NCBI GenBank assembly: GCA_009785335.1
Contig: WQWM01000018.1
Location: forward strand, 1 to 47,390
Direction of reading: 5' to 3'
DNA from: Oscillospiraceae bacterium
GTDB lineage: Bacteria > Bacillota > Clostridia > Oscillospirales > Acutalibacteraceae
DNA: 47,390 nt
Within the stretch, counting starts at the first letter, position 1. Every line of letters begins with the position of its first letter. This document shows, piece after piece, positions 1 through 6,724 of this stretch. A program made the position numbers and the translations under genes. Under the pieces are notes generated by a model. It did no database searches. It was given only the letters and a program-made list of their open reading frames with translations, and was not told where the DNA came from.

Positions 1-66
1 AGGCGTAGAACTGAATTTTTGCAACATTTGCAAAGCGACTGCATAGAATTAAAAAAAGAGCCATAG
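1..66 (+). CDS. 3' end of an unidentified gene (truncated by window edge)
   Basis: An open frame runs from the first base to a TAG at 64-66 and would encode a charged 21-residue tail containing FLQHLQSDCIELKKE. No start is visible. A small charged ORF just before a tyrosine recombinase gene is often an excisionase or other element gene, but this tail is too short to assign. It could also be a chance open frame. Confidence 0.3.
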   Translation, partial: RRRTEFLQHLQSDCIELKKEP

Positions 67-83
67 CAGTTTTATCTGCTATG
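51..83 (-). terminator. Hairpin with T-run when read on the minus strand
   Basis: CATAGCAG (62-69) pairs with CTGCTATG (76-83). Read on the minus strand the stem is followed by GCTCTTTTTTT, so it would stop leftward transcription. On the plus strand no T-run follows. Confidence 0.4.
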
Positions 84-96
84 ACCCCTAAAAAGC

Positions 97-120
97 CGTT
101 AAGTTACCTACTTTGCGAAC
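97..120 (+). repeat. Left arm of 24-bp perfect inverted repeat flanking the integrase
   Basis: These 24 bases are the exact reverse complement of 1495-1518. The pair encloses the recombinase gene at 303-1418 and nothing else. It could mark recombination sites of an invertible segment, or arm-type binding sites. Confidence 0.75.
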
Positions 121-188
121 GCTTCACGATTTACATATTACTTAATATTCTACCGAAATCAACAAGAAAAGTCAAGAAATATTTTAGT

Positions 189-258
189 AAATCCCCTGTA
201 TTTTCGGCTTTATTGCCTTTTTGGCATATAAAAGACGTAAAATAGAGGGGATTTTTTT
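189..258 (+). terminator. Long-stem terminator-like structure upstream of the integrase
   Basis: Bases 189-204 pair with 239-254 (15 of 16 positions), and the right arm runs into seven Ts at 252-258. It lies 45 bases before the integrase start and could insulate or attenuate integrase expression. Confidence 0.5.
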
Positions 259-284
259 CTATTCAGGGTCAAAATTGTGGTCAA
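258..284 (+). repeat. Left copy of a 27-bp imperfect direct repeat flanking the integrase
   Basis: The segment contains GGTCAAAATT and GGTCAA and matches 1426-1452 at 24 of 27 positions. One copy lies just before the integrase ribosome binding site and the other just after its stop. Such repeats can be arm-type integrase binding sites or att remnants. Confidence 0.5.
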
Positions 285-302
285 TTTAAGGAGGTTTTTA
301 CT

Positions 303-1418
303 ATGCCACGCAGGGGTGAAAATATACGAAAGAGGAAAGACGGTCGCTGGGAAGGGCGATATATTGCAGGGCGCACACCTGATGGGAAAGCAATATATAA
401 ATCCGTTTATGGATATTCTTACGCTGAAGTAAAAGAAAAACTAAAAAATATCGACCAACAGCCACCGAAAATAGACGTGGTTTTTTCTTTACAGGGCATG
501 CCAGTGGAAATGATTTGCAAAGAGTGGTTAGAGGACATCCGAGTTAAGGTAAAGGCTTCTACTCGTGGGAATTATATCGGGCATGTTGATACACATATCA
601 TACCGTATTTTGATGATATGGGCGGCAATCAGCTGACTAACGAAACCGCCAACGCCTTTATCCGCGCGAAAATTGACAGTGGACTTTCCAAGAAAACAGT
701 TTGTGATATAGCCTTGATATTACTCCAAATCATAGAGTTTGCAGAGCGCAAAAAGTATATTGCCAACTTTGATTACAACGATATTTTTATTCCGAAAGCG
801 TCTAAAATACAAGTGCCGGTTTTGTCTGTGGCAGATGATAACAAGCTTGTTTCTTATTGTTTTTCTCACATAGACCACAGCACAGCAGGTGTTTTGCTTG
901 CCCGATATACAGGGATTCGATTAGGTGAACTATGTGCATTGACATGGCGAGACATTGACTTTGAAGCAGGGTTATTACATATTCGCAAGACATTGCAGAG
1001 AATTAAAAACACCGACCCGAATGCCAAGAGCAAAACCAAAATTATCATTGACACGCCAAAAAGTGCTTGCTCAATTCGTTCTATTCCCATTCCGGATTTC
1101 TTCTTGTCTGAATTGAAGAAACTAAAGGGTAATCAAGACCTTGATTGCTATATACTAAGTGGCACAAGAAAATATGTAGAGCCTCGATTATTCCAAAAAA
1201 GATTTACTAAGATTCTGGTACTAGCATGTGTAATGCATATAAATATCCATGTGTTAAGGCATACCTTCTCCACCAGAGCGATTGCACTGGGCTTTGATAT
1301 TAAGGCACTAAGCGAAATATTAGGGCATGCAAGCGTAAAATTCACATTGGAATGCTATGTGCATAGTTCTGACGAACTGAAAAAAATGTACATGGAAAGA
1401 CAGGCGATTTGCAGTTAG
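303..1418 (+). CDS. Tyrosine recombinase / integrase (element-encoded)
   Basis: Site-specific recombinase of the phage-integrase family, 371 residues. The N-terminal ~50 residues (RKDGRWEGRY, then TPDGKAIYKS) look like the arm-binding domain of Tn916/phage-type integrases. A SAM-like core-binding region follows at about 65-160, then the catalytic domain. The catalytic set is visible: R206 (TGIRLGE), a lysine near 253, H316/R319 (HVLRH), H342 (LGHAS) and nucleophile Y352 (ECYVH), so the enzyme looks intact. The start is the ATG preceded by AAGGAGG at 288-294. It is enclosed by perfect inverted repeats (97-120, 1495-1518) and near-identical direct repeats (258-284, 1426-1452). AT-rich codon use differs from the core genes further right. 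The role as mobile-element integrase or self-inverting recombinase is inferred. Confidence 0.95.
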   Translation: MPRRGENIRKRKDGRWEGRYIAGRTPDGKAIYKSVYGYSYAEVKEKLKNIDQQPPKIDVVFSLQGMPVEMICKEWLEDIRVKVKASTRGNYIGHVDTHIIPYFDDMGGNQLTNETANAFIRAKIDSGLSKKTVCDIALILLQIIEFAERKKYIANFDYNDIFIPKASKIQVPVLSVADDNKLVSYCFSHIDHSTAGVLLARYTGIRLGELCALTWRDIDFEAGLLHIRKTLQRIKNTDPNAKSKTKIIIDTPKSACSIRSIPIPDFFLSELKKLKGNQDLDCYILSGTRKYVEPRLFQKRFTKILVLACVMHINIHVLRHTFSTRAIALGFDIKALSEILGHASVKFTLECYVHSSDELKKMYMERQAICS

Positions 1419-1425
1419 AAAAAAA

Positions 1426-1452
1426 TCTATTCGGGGTCAAAATTAGGGTCAA
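1426..1452 (+). repeat. Right copy of the 27-bp imperfect direct repeat
   Basis: It matches 258-284 at 24 of 27 positions and begins 8 bases after the integrase stop codon. Confidence 0.5.
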
Positions 1453-1460
1453 ATATTCTC

Positions 1461-1486
1461 AAAAGCCTTGTACAACAAGGCTTTTT
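1461..1486 (+). terminator. Intrinsic terminator of the integrase gene
   Basis: AAAAGCCTTG (1461-1470) pairs with CAAGGCTTTT (1476-1485) around a 5-base loop, and the right arm forms the T-run. Confidence 0.8.
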
Positions 1487-1494
1487 CTGTGCTT

Positions 1495-1518
1495 GTTCGC
1501 AAAGTAGGTAACTTAACG
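1495..1518 (-). repeat. Right arm of 24-bp perfect inverted repeat
   Basis: Exact reverse complement of 97-120. It lies between the integrase terminator and the ribosome binding site of the SH3/C39-like gene. Confidence 0.75.
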
Positions 1519-1569
1519 AACGGCACTTTTACATTATTCTACTATAAAATTTCTAGGAGGACAAGACTC

Positions 1570-2817
1570 ATGCGGAAAAATGCAAAAAGACGAAACATCA
1601 TGACCAAACATCTAGGCAGACTGGCAAAATCCATGGTGACGATTTCGCTTGCACTGGTGCTAGCAGTAAGCGGGTTGTCTGTTACGGTATCAGCAACAGT
1701 TGTTGATGAAGAATTTACTGTGACAACAGCGCAAGGGATTAATGTTCGGGATACTCATTCCCCCAATGGTACACACAGAGGAGCATTGGCGCGTAACAGC
1801 GTGGTGAGGGTTGACAGAAGGGTAGTCGCGAATGGGTTTGAATGGGTTCGCATTAGTCGTGTGATTACGCGCGCAGGTGGTTCAACTGGAGCGACCAATG
1901 CGCAAATGGTGGGTAGATGGATGGCAGTGCGGAACACATCTAACGGCACACTGTTCGCCAATAGAACAAACGTGCACGGAATAATTCATTCACCGTCGGT
2001 TAGCCCCACGACAGGCACTCCACAAACAAGATTTTACTTTACAGCGCAGACTACACACCCAGTACCTAACGACCACCGTGTGTATCTTTCTATTGTTGGC
2101 CAAAACTGGGGACGTTGGCGCATGAACGGAAGCAACAATAATCGAACATGGACGCAAAATCTACATCCATTTCCTGTTGGAACACATACAGCACGGATTA
2201 CAATCGTTGACGCAAATGGGCGAGAATTTACCAGTGCTAATATAGGAACTTTTCGTGTGGATAATAATACACAACAAAATAATACTACAAGACCACCTGT
2301 GCAATTGAATGTACCGCTAATTCGACAAGACGGGCAAGTTTGGAGCAATGTTTCTTTTGGACGCAACGCAACCATAGGTCCTGTGGGTTGTGTAGTTGTT
2401 GGTTTTGCTATGATAGAACGCTTTCGTCAAGGACAAACAGGGCAACCTGATAGAGCGTGGATGGTAAATTGGGTAAGTCGTCTGCGTTTCGGTGGAAATG
2501 GCAATGCTATTGTTTGGAGTTCTGTTGGGCCAAATGGAACAAGAACCGTTTCAATGACTGGGCTTGTCGGCGTACCCTCGCTTACCCAAGCTAATTTGCA
2601 ACGTATTTACAACGCATTGCGGCAGAATCGACCTGTATTGATTCATTCTTCGGGTAATGGTCAACACGCAGTCGTTATAACTGGTTGGAACGGTAGCGCG
2701 ACTGGTAATTTTCGTTTACAAGACTTTCGCGTGAATGACCCCCAGTCAACGCGCGCCCACACCAACTTGCAACAACATGTTAATCGTTTTCCAAGCAATC
2801 ATAGAATTATGTACTAG
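1570..2817 (+). CDS. Secreted SH3-domain protein with C39-like cysteine peptidase domain
   Basis: 415 residues from the ATG placed 9 bases after AGGAGG (1555-1560); the longer open frame upstream has no ribosome binding site. A signal peptide is clear: basic start (MRKNAKRRN), hydrophobic core, then a VSATV-type cleavage region. It is followed by a bacterial SH3-like segment (about residues 50-95: GINVRDTHSPNG, later GFEWVRIS), a Gly/Asn-rich middle region and a C-terminal papain-like domain. In that domain C274 (PVGCVVVG), H366 (QHAVVITGW) and D390 (VNDP) fit the Cys-His-Asp triad of the C39_2 family. It probably acts outside the cell on peptides or peptidoglycan. It is likely cargo of the element carrying the integrase. 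Substrate is unknown. Confidence 0.8.
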   Translation: MRKNAKRRNIMTKHLGRLAKSMVTISLALVLAVSGLSVTVSATVVDEEFTVTTAQGINVRDTHSPNGTHRGALARNSVVRVDRRVVANGFEWVRISRVITRAGGSTGATNAQMVGRWMAVRNTSNGTLFANRTNVHGIIHSPSVSPTTGTPQTRFYFTAQTTHPVPNDHRVYLSIVGQNWGRWRMNGSNNNRTWTQNLHPFPVGTHTARITIVDANGREFTSANIGTFRVDNNTQQNNTTRPPVQLNVPLIRQDGQVWSNVSFGRNATIGPVGCVVVGFAMIERFRQGQTGQPDRAWMVNWVSRLRFGGNGNAIVWSSVGPNGTRTVSMTGLVGVPSLTQANLQRIYNALRQNRPVLIHSSGNGQHAVVITGWNGSATGNFRLQDFRVNDPQSTRAHTNLQQHVNRFPSNHRIMY

Positions 2818-2864
2818 TGTGGATCTAACATTCTCCCACCAATAAAGAAAGGATTTGAAAAATT

Positions 2865-3373
2865 ATGAAGAAAAAAGTTGTTATAACTTTACTTGTTTTA
2901 GCACGGTTTAATACTAGCAGGGGGATGGATTTACTCTCAAAATAGAGAAATCAAAGCTGAAGAATATAATTATAACTCAAATAAAATTTATAATGATTAC
3001 TCACACGACGCAAATATTCGTCATGCAAGTTCGACGGATTTTGTTCCATTTGGATATTTTCTAACTCTCAATGATTTACAGTATGTCGCTATTTCTAACA
3101 ATTATTCGGGGTTGTTTTTGAATAACAGAGTTAATGTAAGGGCTAAATATAATATCCCTAGAACTCAGATTGAAGAGCTAGCAAAACAGCATAATGCAGA
3201 AATCATATTCGATTCTGCTCATGTTATATTGCATGGATTTGGAGAGTTGCGGACTAGAATATATTTTTACTTTTTCGGAGCAATTTCATGATGACAATGA
3301 TTTGCATTTACTAATGTTAGAAATAGAAGCAAACGACATTGTAGATTATGCGTGGGTGTCTATGGCTAATTAA
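2865..3373 (+). pseudogene. Frameshifted gene for a small exported or membrane-anchored protein
   Basis: After a ribosome binding site (AAAGGA, 2848-2853) an ATG opens a signal-like start, MKKKVVITLLVLA, but that frame stops within 30 codons. The sequence continues sensibly in a second frame (LAGGWIYSQNREIKAEEYN and on through NDLQYVAISNNYSG) to about 3245, then in a third frame (CGLEYIFTFSEQFHDDN to YAWVSMAN) to a TAA at 3371-3373. Two single-base-type frameshifts, near 2900 and 3250, would restore one protein of about 165 residues. No family is recognised. It is either a decayed element gene or carries sequencing errors. Two independent shifts favour decay. Confidence 0.65.
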
Positions 3374-3389
3374 TCGTGATTGCAGGCAC

Positions 3390-3417
3390 AAAGCCCCATG
3401 CTCATGCATGGGGCTTT
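3390..3417. terminator. Bidirectional terminator between convergent genes
   Basis: AAAGCCCCATG (3390-3400) pairs perfectly with CATGGGGCTTT (3407-3417) around a 6-base loop. It separates the plus-strand pseudogene from the minus-strand recombinase. Confidence 0.8.
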
Positions 3418-3426
3418 ACTAGTGAG

Positions 3427-4377
3427 CTATTTCCTCATTCTTATAGTTTCACCCTTTTTGCTTTTCATGTAGTTATCCAGTGCGTTGTAGCGAATGAAAT
3501 TGGGAGTTAAATCCTTGCCGTATATGTTTACATATTCTTGTACCATTGCGGGGCTACTATGCCCCAAAATGGTCTGCAAATCCTCTATGCTTCCACCGTT
3601 CATTATCCACCACTTGGCAAAAAAGTGACGATACAAGTGCACAGAGGTCTTTTCGACTCCTCTACGTCGATTATAGCGATAAAGAACAGTTGTTACACCG
3701 TCACATGTGAGTTGCTTGCCATGTATATCACAAAACAAATAATCCTCTGGCTCGCCCTTGCGATATATTAGATATTCTTGAAGAACTTTTGATAGACTAT
3801 TTCCCATTGGAATGATAATCGGCTTACCATTCTTTGTTTCAGATAATACAATCAGTCCATTGTCAAAATCAAGGTCTTTTATTTTCACATTTATAACCGT
3901 ACGGATGCGGTTGCCTGTACCCACCATATAATTGATCATAACCCATGAGCGGTATTCCGAAAACGTACATTTTTTGAGGTCGGGCTTTTTCAGTAGTCTG
4001 TCAAGGTCGGCTTCGCTGTATGTTTCTTTGATTGTCTTTTTCTGTTTAGGCAATTTTATCTTAAAACGTTTTATATATCCCTCGTCCATGAAATAATAGA
4101 ATAAAGCGCGGATTCCTCTTAAATAGGTGTTAGTGGTGACTGTATTTGCGTTTGTGTTATTTGCCAAATATTCAATGTAGCCATAAAAGGTTTCTAGCGT
4201 GATGACGGCACAAGGTTGTTGAGGGTCAAAATATCGTTTGAAATACTTAAAACAACCCTCATAGTATTTGATTGTGTATGGTGATAACTTTTCAAATTTC
4301 TTTACTCGCATGAACTTGTCAAAGCCATCTTGCACGGACATAATTCCCATGTCTCTTTCCATCAAAATTGTCTGCAT
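3427..4377 (-). CDS. Tyrosine recombinase, XerC/XerD-like
   Basis: 316-residue phage-integrase-family recombinase with the XerC/D layout: SAM-like N-terminal core-binding domain (about 15-105), then a catalytic domain. Visible catalytic residues are R157 (GTGNRIRT), a lysine near 182, H247/R250 (HLYRH), H273 (LGHSS) and nucleophile Y282 (QEYVNIYG). The start ATG follows AAGGAGG with 10 bases of spacing on the minus strand. The gene points away from the tRNA-Thr at 4602-4677, about 220 bases away, which is common for islands integrated at tRNA genes. It differs from the integrase at 303-1418 in lacking the arm-binding N-terminus. A chromosomal XerC/D role is less likely given the AT-rich accessory context. 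Confidence 0.93.
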   Translation of the reverse strand: MQTILMERDMGIMSVQDGFDKFMRVKKFEKLSPYTIKYYEGCFKYFKRYFDPQQPCAVITLETFYGYIEYLANNTNANTVTTNTYLRGIRALFYYFMDEGYIKRFKIKLPKQKKTIKETYSEADLDRLLKKPDLKKCTFSEYRSWVMINYMVGTGNRIRTVINVKIKDLDFDNGLIVLSETKNGKPIIIPMGNSLSKVLQEYLIYRKGEPEDYLFCDIHGKQLTCDGVTTVLYRYNRRRGVEKTSVHLYRHFFAKWWIMNGGSIEDLQTILGHSSPAMVQEYVNIYGKDLTPNFIRYNALDNYMKSKKGETIRMRK

Positions 4378-4540
4378 TAGGTAAAATCCTCCTTGATAAA
4401 TTCTATTTCAAAGAGGGTGAAAAAATGCCTTTTTGTGACCTGATGATTATCCTAAAATCGTCAAAAAATCTTCGTGTCAAAAGCCAAATTTCCATTTTGG
4501 TTTGGATTTTTCGACAACGGTCGATTTTCGGACAAAGAAA
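4378..4540. other. AT-rich gap between recombinase and tRNA terminator
   Basis: There is no convincing gene here. A 43-codon frame at 4425-4556 has a plausible GAGGGTGA ribosome binding site, but its product resembles nothing known and it runs through the tRNA terminator. If an element integrated at the tRNA, its attachment site would lie in or near this gap. Confidence 0.4.
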
Positions 4541-4575
4541 TAGGACAAACCATTGACACTCAACGGTTTGTCCTA
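4541..4575 (-). terminator. Terminator downstream of tRNA-Thr
   Basis: TAGGACAAACC (4541-4551) pairs with GGTTTGTCCTA (4565-4575). On the minus strand the stem is followed by TTTCTTTG. It lies 26 bases beyond the tRNA 3' end. Confidence 0.6.
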
Positions 4576-4601
4576 CATTTCGTGGACTTCTTCAATTTTT
4601 G

Positions 4602-4677
4602 TGGAGCCTGCAGACGGACTTGAACCCCCGACCTGCTGATTACAAATCAGCTGCTCTACCAACTGAGCTATGCAGGC
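4602..4677 (-). tRNA. tRNA-Thr (anticodon TGT)
   Basis: On the minus strand a complete cloverleaf can be read. The 7-bp acceptor stem GCCTGCA/TGCAGGC is perfect, the D-arm is AGCTCAGTTGGTAGAGC, the anticodon loop TTTGTAA gives UGU (threonine), the T-arm contains GGTTCAAGTCC, and the 3' CCA is encoded. The tRNA 3' end faces the recombinase region, the usual orientation for an integration target. Confidence 0.95.
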
Positions 4678-4688
4678 TTAACCAATAT

Positions 4689-4717
4689 AGTATAGCAAAC
4701 ATTGTGCAGTTTGTCAA
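4689..4717 (-). promoter_or_regulatory. Promoter of tRNA-Thr
   Basis: Minus-strand TTGACA (4712-4717), 17-base spacer, TATACT (4689-4694), ending 11 bases before the tRNA 5' end. Confidence 0.85.
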
Positions 4718-4728
4718 GTCTTTTTTTC

Positions 4729-4757
4729 TTGACATTTTTCGCCGTTCGTGTTATAAT
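4729..4757 (+). promoter_or_regulatory. Consensus promoter for the small membrane genes
   Basis: TTGACA (4729-4734), 17-base spacer, TATAAT (4752-4757): a perfect sigma-A promoter, divergent from the tRNA promoter. Confidence 0.9.
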
Positions 4758-4785
4758 GACGGTAGAAAATTGAGAGGATAAAATT

Positions 4786-4944
4786 ATGTTTGACTCTTTA
4801 TTGGTGCGATTGGCAATGATCATTGTTGCCGCAGGTGCATTTATGACGGGCATTGGTTTTTTTCTGGTTGGCGACATAGGGGATGGGATTTTAAACATGG
4901 TGGTTTCTGTTCTTGTGAGCATTGTCTTTGCTTGGGTTCTATAG
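4786..4944 (+). CDS. Small two-helix membrane protein (52 aa)
   Basis: The ATG follows GAGAGG (4772-4777) and lies 28 bases after a perfect promoter, which supports real expression. The 52-residue product is almost wholly hydrophobic, with two likely membrane helices (about 8-28 and 34-52) around a short GDIGDG turn. No family is recognised. It is immediately followed by a second small membrane gene, and the two probably form a two-gene operon ending at the terminator near 5132-5166. Function unknown; the products could work as a pair. Confidence 0.65.
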   Translation: MFDSLLVRLAMIIVAAGAFMTGIGFFLVGDIGDGILNMVVSVLVSIVFAWVL

Positions 4945-4959
4945 AAGGAGGAATGTAGC

Positions 4960-5121
4960 GTGATTTTAATTTTTGCAGGACATATAATGTTTGTGATTGG
5001 TTATGTGTTATTGACTGTTTGGGCTACTATAGAGTTTATCAGCCCTTTGCTTTCGGTGCTATTCGCTGGAATGACTGTCGCGCTTGCATGGTTTGCGTTT
5101 CAGCGGCATTGGCCATTTTGA
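4960..5121 (+). CDS. Small two-helix membrane protein (53 aa), GTG start
   Basis: A GTG start sits 8 bases after AAGGAGG (4945-4951), a near-perfect ribosome binding site; the ATG at 4953 is followed at once by a stop. The 53-residue product has two predicted membrane helices (about 2-24 and 29-46) and a short basic/aromatic end (FQRHWPF). It lies 15 bases after the preceding small gene and should share its transcript. Not recognised. The strong promoter and two good ribosome binding sites argue that both genes are real despite their size. Confidence 0.6.
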   Translation: MILIFAGHIMFVIGYVLLTVWATIEFISPLLSVLFAGMTVALAWFAFQRHWPF

Positions 5122-5131
5122 CGAAATATTT

Positions 5132-5166
5132 CCCCGCCCTCTGCGCATGCAGGGGGTGTTTTTTTC
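5132..5166 (+). terminator. Terminator of the small membrane operon
   Basis: CCCTCTGC pairs with GCAGGGGG (one G-T pair) around GCAT, and is followed by a run of Ts after GGTG. Confidence 0.75.
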
Positions 5167-5215
5167 TCACCAAAATTATCCGCAATTATTCGCCGAAATT
5201 TTACCCCCCGCAACC

Positions 5216-5244
5216 TTGACAGTCTTCGTCATGTTTGTTATAAT
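5216..5244 (+). promoter_or_regulatory. Consensus promoter for tpiA
   Basis: TTGACA (5216-5221), 17-base spacer, TATAAT (5239-5244), 33 bases before the tpiA start codon. Confidence 0.9.
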
Positions 5245-5277
5245 AGAAAGAGATATTTTTGAAATGAGGTAACCACC

Positions 5278-6027
5278 ATGAGAACTCCCGTGATTGCTGG
5301 CAACTGGAAGATGAACCTGCTGCCCGCGCAAGCCGCTGCGCTTGTTGAAGAACTCAAACCCCTGTGCGCTGCCGCCAACTGTGACGTTGTGCTGTGCGCG
5401 CCCTATGTTAACCTGCCCGCCGCCATGGCTGCCGCTGCCGGCAGCAATATCAAAATCGGCGCGCAAAACTGCCACTGGGCAACCGGCGGTGCCTTCACCG
5501 GCGAAGTGTCGGCGGACATGCTGAAAGCCATCGGCGTGGAATATGCCATCACCGGGCACAGCGAACGCCGCACCCTGTTTGGTGACACCAACGAAACCGT
5601 GCGTGACCGCAGCCGTGCTGCGCTTGATGCAGGCCTGACGGTCATCTTGTGCGTGGGCGAAGTGCTGCAAGAACGCCAGCAGGGGATTACATACGAAGTG
5701 GTGCGTCTGCAAACCAAAGTTGCGCTTGAGGGCGTGAGTGCCGAAGAACTGCAGCGCGTGATTATCGCCTATGAGCCCGTGTGGGCCATTGGCACCGGCT
5801 TGACTGCCACAGCCGAACAAGCCAACGAAGCCAACAAATGGATCCGTGACTGTGTGGCGGAGCTTTATGGTCAAGTGGCTGCTGATGCACTGGTTGTGCA
5901 ATACGGCGGCTCGATGAACGCAGCCAACGCAGCTGAACTGCTCGCTCAACCTGACGTAGACGGCGGGCTCATTGGTGGTGCTAGCCTGAAGGCTGCCGAC
6001 TTTGCGGCAATTGTGAATGCGGCGTAG
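5278..6027 (+). CDS. tpiA: Triosephosphate isomerase
   Basis: Cytosolic glycolytic enzyme interconverting dihydroxyacetone phosphate and glyceraldehyde 3-phosphate. The 249-residue product is full length for the family and shows N9/K11 (AGNWKMN), the electrophile H94 (ITGHSERR), catalytic base E166 (AYEPVWAIGTG) and phosphate-binding YGGSM and GGASL near the C-terminus. The ATG follows GAGG, behind a consensus promoter. From here rightward the DNA is clearly more GC-rich, marking the return to core genome. It is not in the usual gap-pgk-tpi-pgm-eno cluster; the next gene is an HD nucleotidase across a hairpin repeat. Confidence 0.98.
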   Translation: MRTPVIAGNWKMNLLPAQAAALVEELKPLCAAANCDVVLCAPYVNLPAAMAAAAGSNIKIGAQNCHWATGGAFTGEVSADMLKAIGVEYAITGHSERRTLFGDTNETVRDRSRAALDAGLTVILCVGEVLQERQQGITYEVVRLQTKVALEGVSAEELQRVIIAYEPVWAIGTGLTATAEQANEANKWIRDCVAELYGQVAADALVVQYGGSMNAANAAELLAQPDVDGGLIGGASLKAADFAAIVNAA

Positions 6028-6060
6028 CGCGCTGTGCATATTCGCCTGCGGCGGGCTTTG

Positions 6061-6096
6061 CTACTTTTTTGAAAAAAAGTAGCGCAAAAAACTTTA
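6061..6096 (+). repeat. Hairpin repeat (A/T hairpin family), copy 1
   Basis: CTACTTTTTTG / AAAAAAAGTAG forms a hairpin (6061-6082), followed by CGCAAAAAACTTTAATTT. The hairpin side faces the tpiA 3' end. The same arrangement recurs at about a dozen gene boundaries in the window. It may also terminate tpiA transcription. Confidence 0.75.
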
Positions 6097-6111
6097 ATTT
6101 GGATTGTGAAG

Positions 6112-6690
6112 ATGTCAACATTTTTCGCCCTAACCAGCCGCATGAAATACATCCACCGCTGGGCACTCATGCGCAATGCCAGCGGAGAGAGCTTGAGCGA
6201 GCACACCTGCGAAACCGCCATGCTGGCGCACGCATTGGTAACGCTGCACAACACGCGTTTCGGCGGCAAGCTTTCGCCCGAGCGTGCGGCAACCCTCGCG
6301 TTGTTCCACGACCTGACCGAGGTGCTCACCGGCGACATGCCAACCCCTGTGAAATATCACAACCCCGCTGTGCGCCAGGCTTATGAGCAAGTGGAACAGG
6401 CGGCATGCTCAACGTTAGTGGGCCTGCTGCCCGAAGACCTGCGCCCGAGCTATCACACGCTGCTTTGCCCCGGGGATGAAGACGCGGCATACCTGCTGTT
6501 TATCAAAGCGGCGGACAAGTTATCCGCGCTCATCAAGTGTGTGGAGGAGCAAAAGGCGGGCAACTGCGAATTTTCGGCAGCATATGCGGCGACCTTAAAC
6601 AAACTGCAAACCATGCATATGCCCGAAGTGGACTGTTTTTTGGCGGAGTGCTTGCCGGCATACGGCGAGCCGCTTGACGGGATGCTGTAA
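6112..6690 (+). CDS. yfbR: HD-domain 5'-deoxynucleotidase, YfbR-like
   Basis: Predicted metal-dependent phosphohydrolase that dephosphorylates deoxynucleoside 5'-monophosphates, as E. coli YfbR does. The 192-residue product begins MSTFFALTSRMKYI..RW, matching the family N-terminus, so the ATG at 6112 is preferred over the GTG two codons upstream. HD metal ligands are H31 (SEHTCETAML) and H66-D67 (LFHDLTEVLTGDMPTPVKY). YfbR is known from E. coli; substrate here is inferred. It follows tpiA across a hairpin repeat and precedes pduL by 34 bases, so it may be co-transcribed with it. Confidence 0.9.
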   Translation: MSTFFALTSRMKYIHRWALMRNASGESLSEHTCETAMLAHALVTLHNTRFGGKLSPERAATLALFHDLTEVLTGDMPTPVKYHNPAVRQAYEQVEQAACSTLVGLLPEDLRPSYHTLLCPGDEDAAYLLFIKAADKLSALIKCVEEQKAGNCEFSAAYAATLNKLQTMHMPEVDCFLAECLPAYGEPLDGML

Positions 6691-6724
6691 GCAGCCTAGG
6701 CTATAAAGATGAAGGAGAAATGCA

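Noticed and set aside
4425..4556. 43-codon ORF between the recombinase and tRNA-Thr
   Set aside because: It has a plausible ribosome binding site but no promoter, overlaps the tRNA terminator and has no recognisable features.
5122..5277. Riboswitch in front of tpiA or other leaders
   Set aside because: Only a terminator and a promoter with a short leader are present. No recognisable T-box, SAM, TPP or similar pattern was seen in this or other leaders.
5176..6039. 287-codon minus-strand open frame opposite tpiA
   Set aside because: tpiA on the plus strand has all catalytic residues; the minus-strand product has no recognisable features.
6061..6096. Hairpin repeats interpreted simply as intrinsic terminators
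   Set aside because: It may hold for copies after stop codons, but half the copies lie immediately before ribosome binding sites in the opposite orientation, so termination alone does not explain the family.
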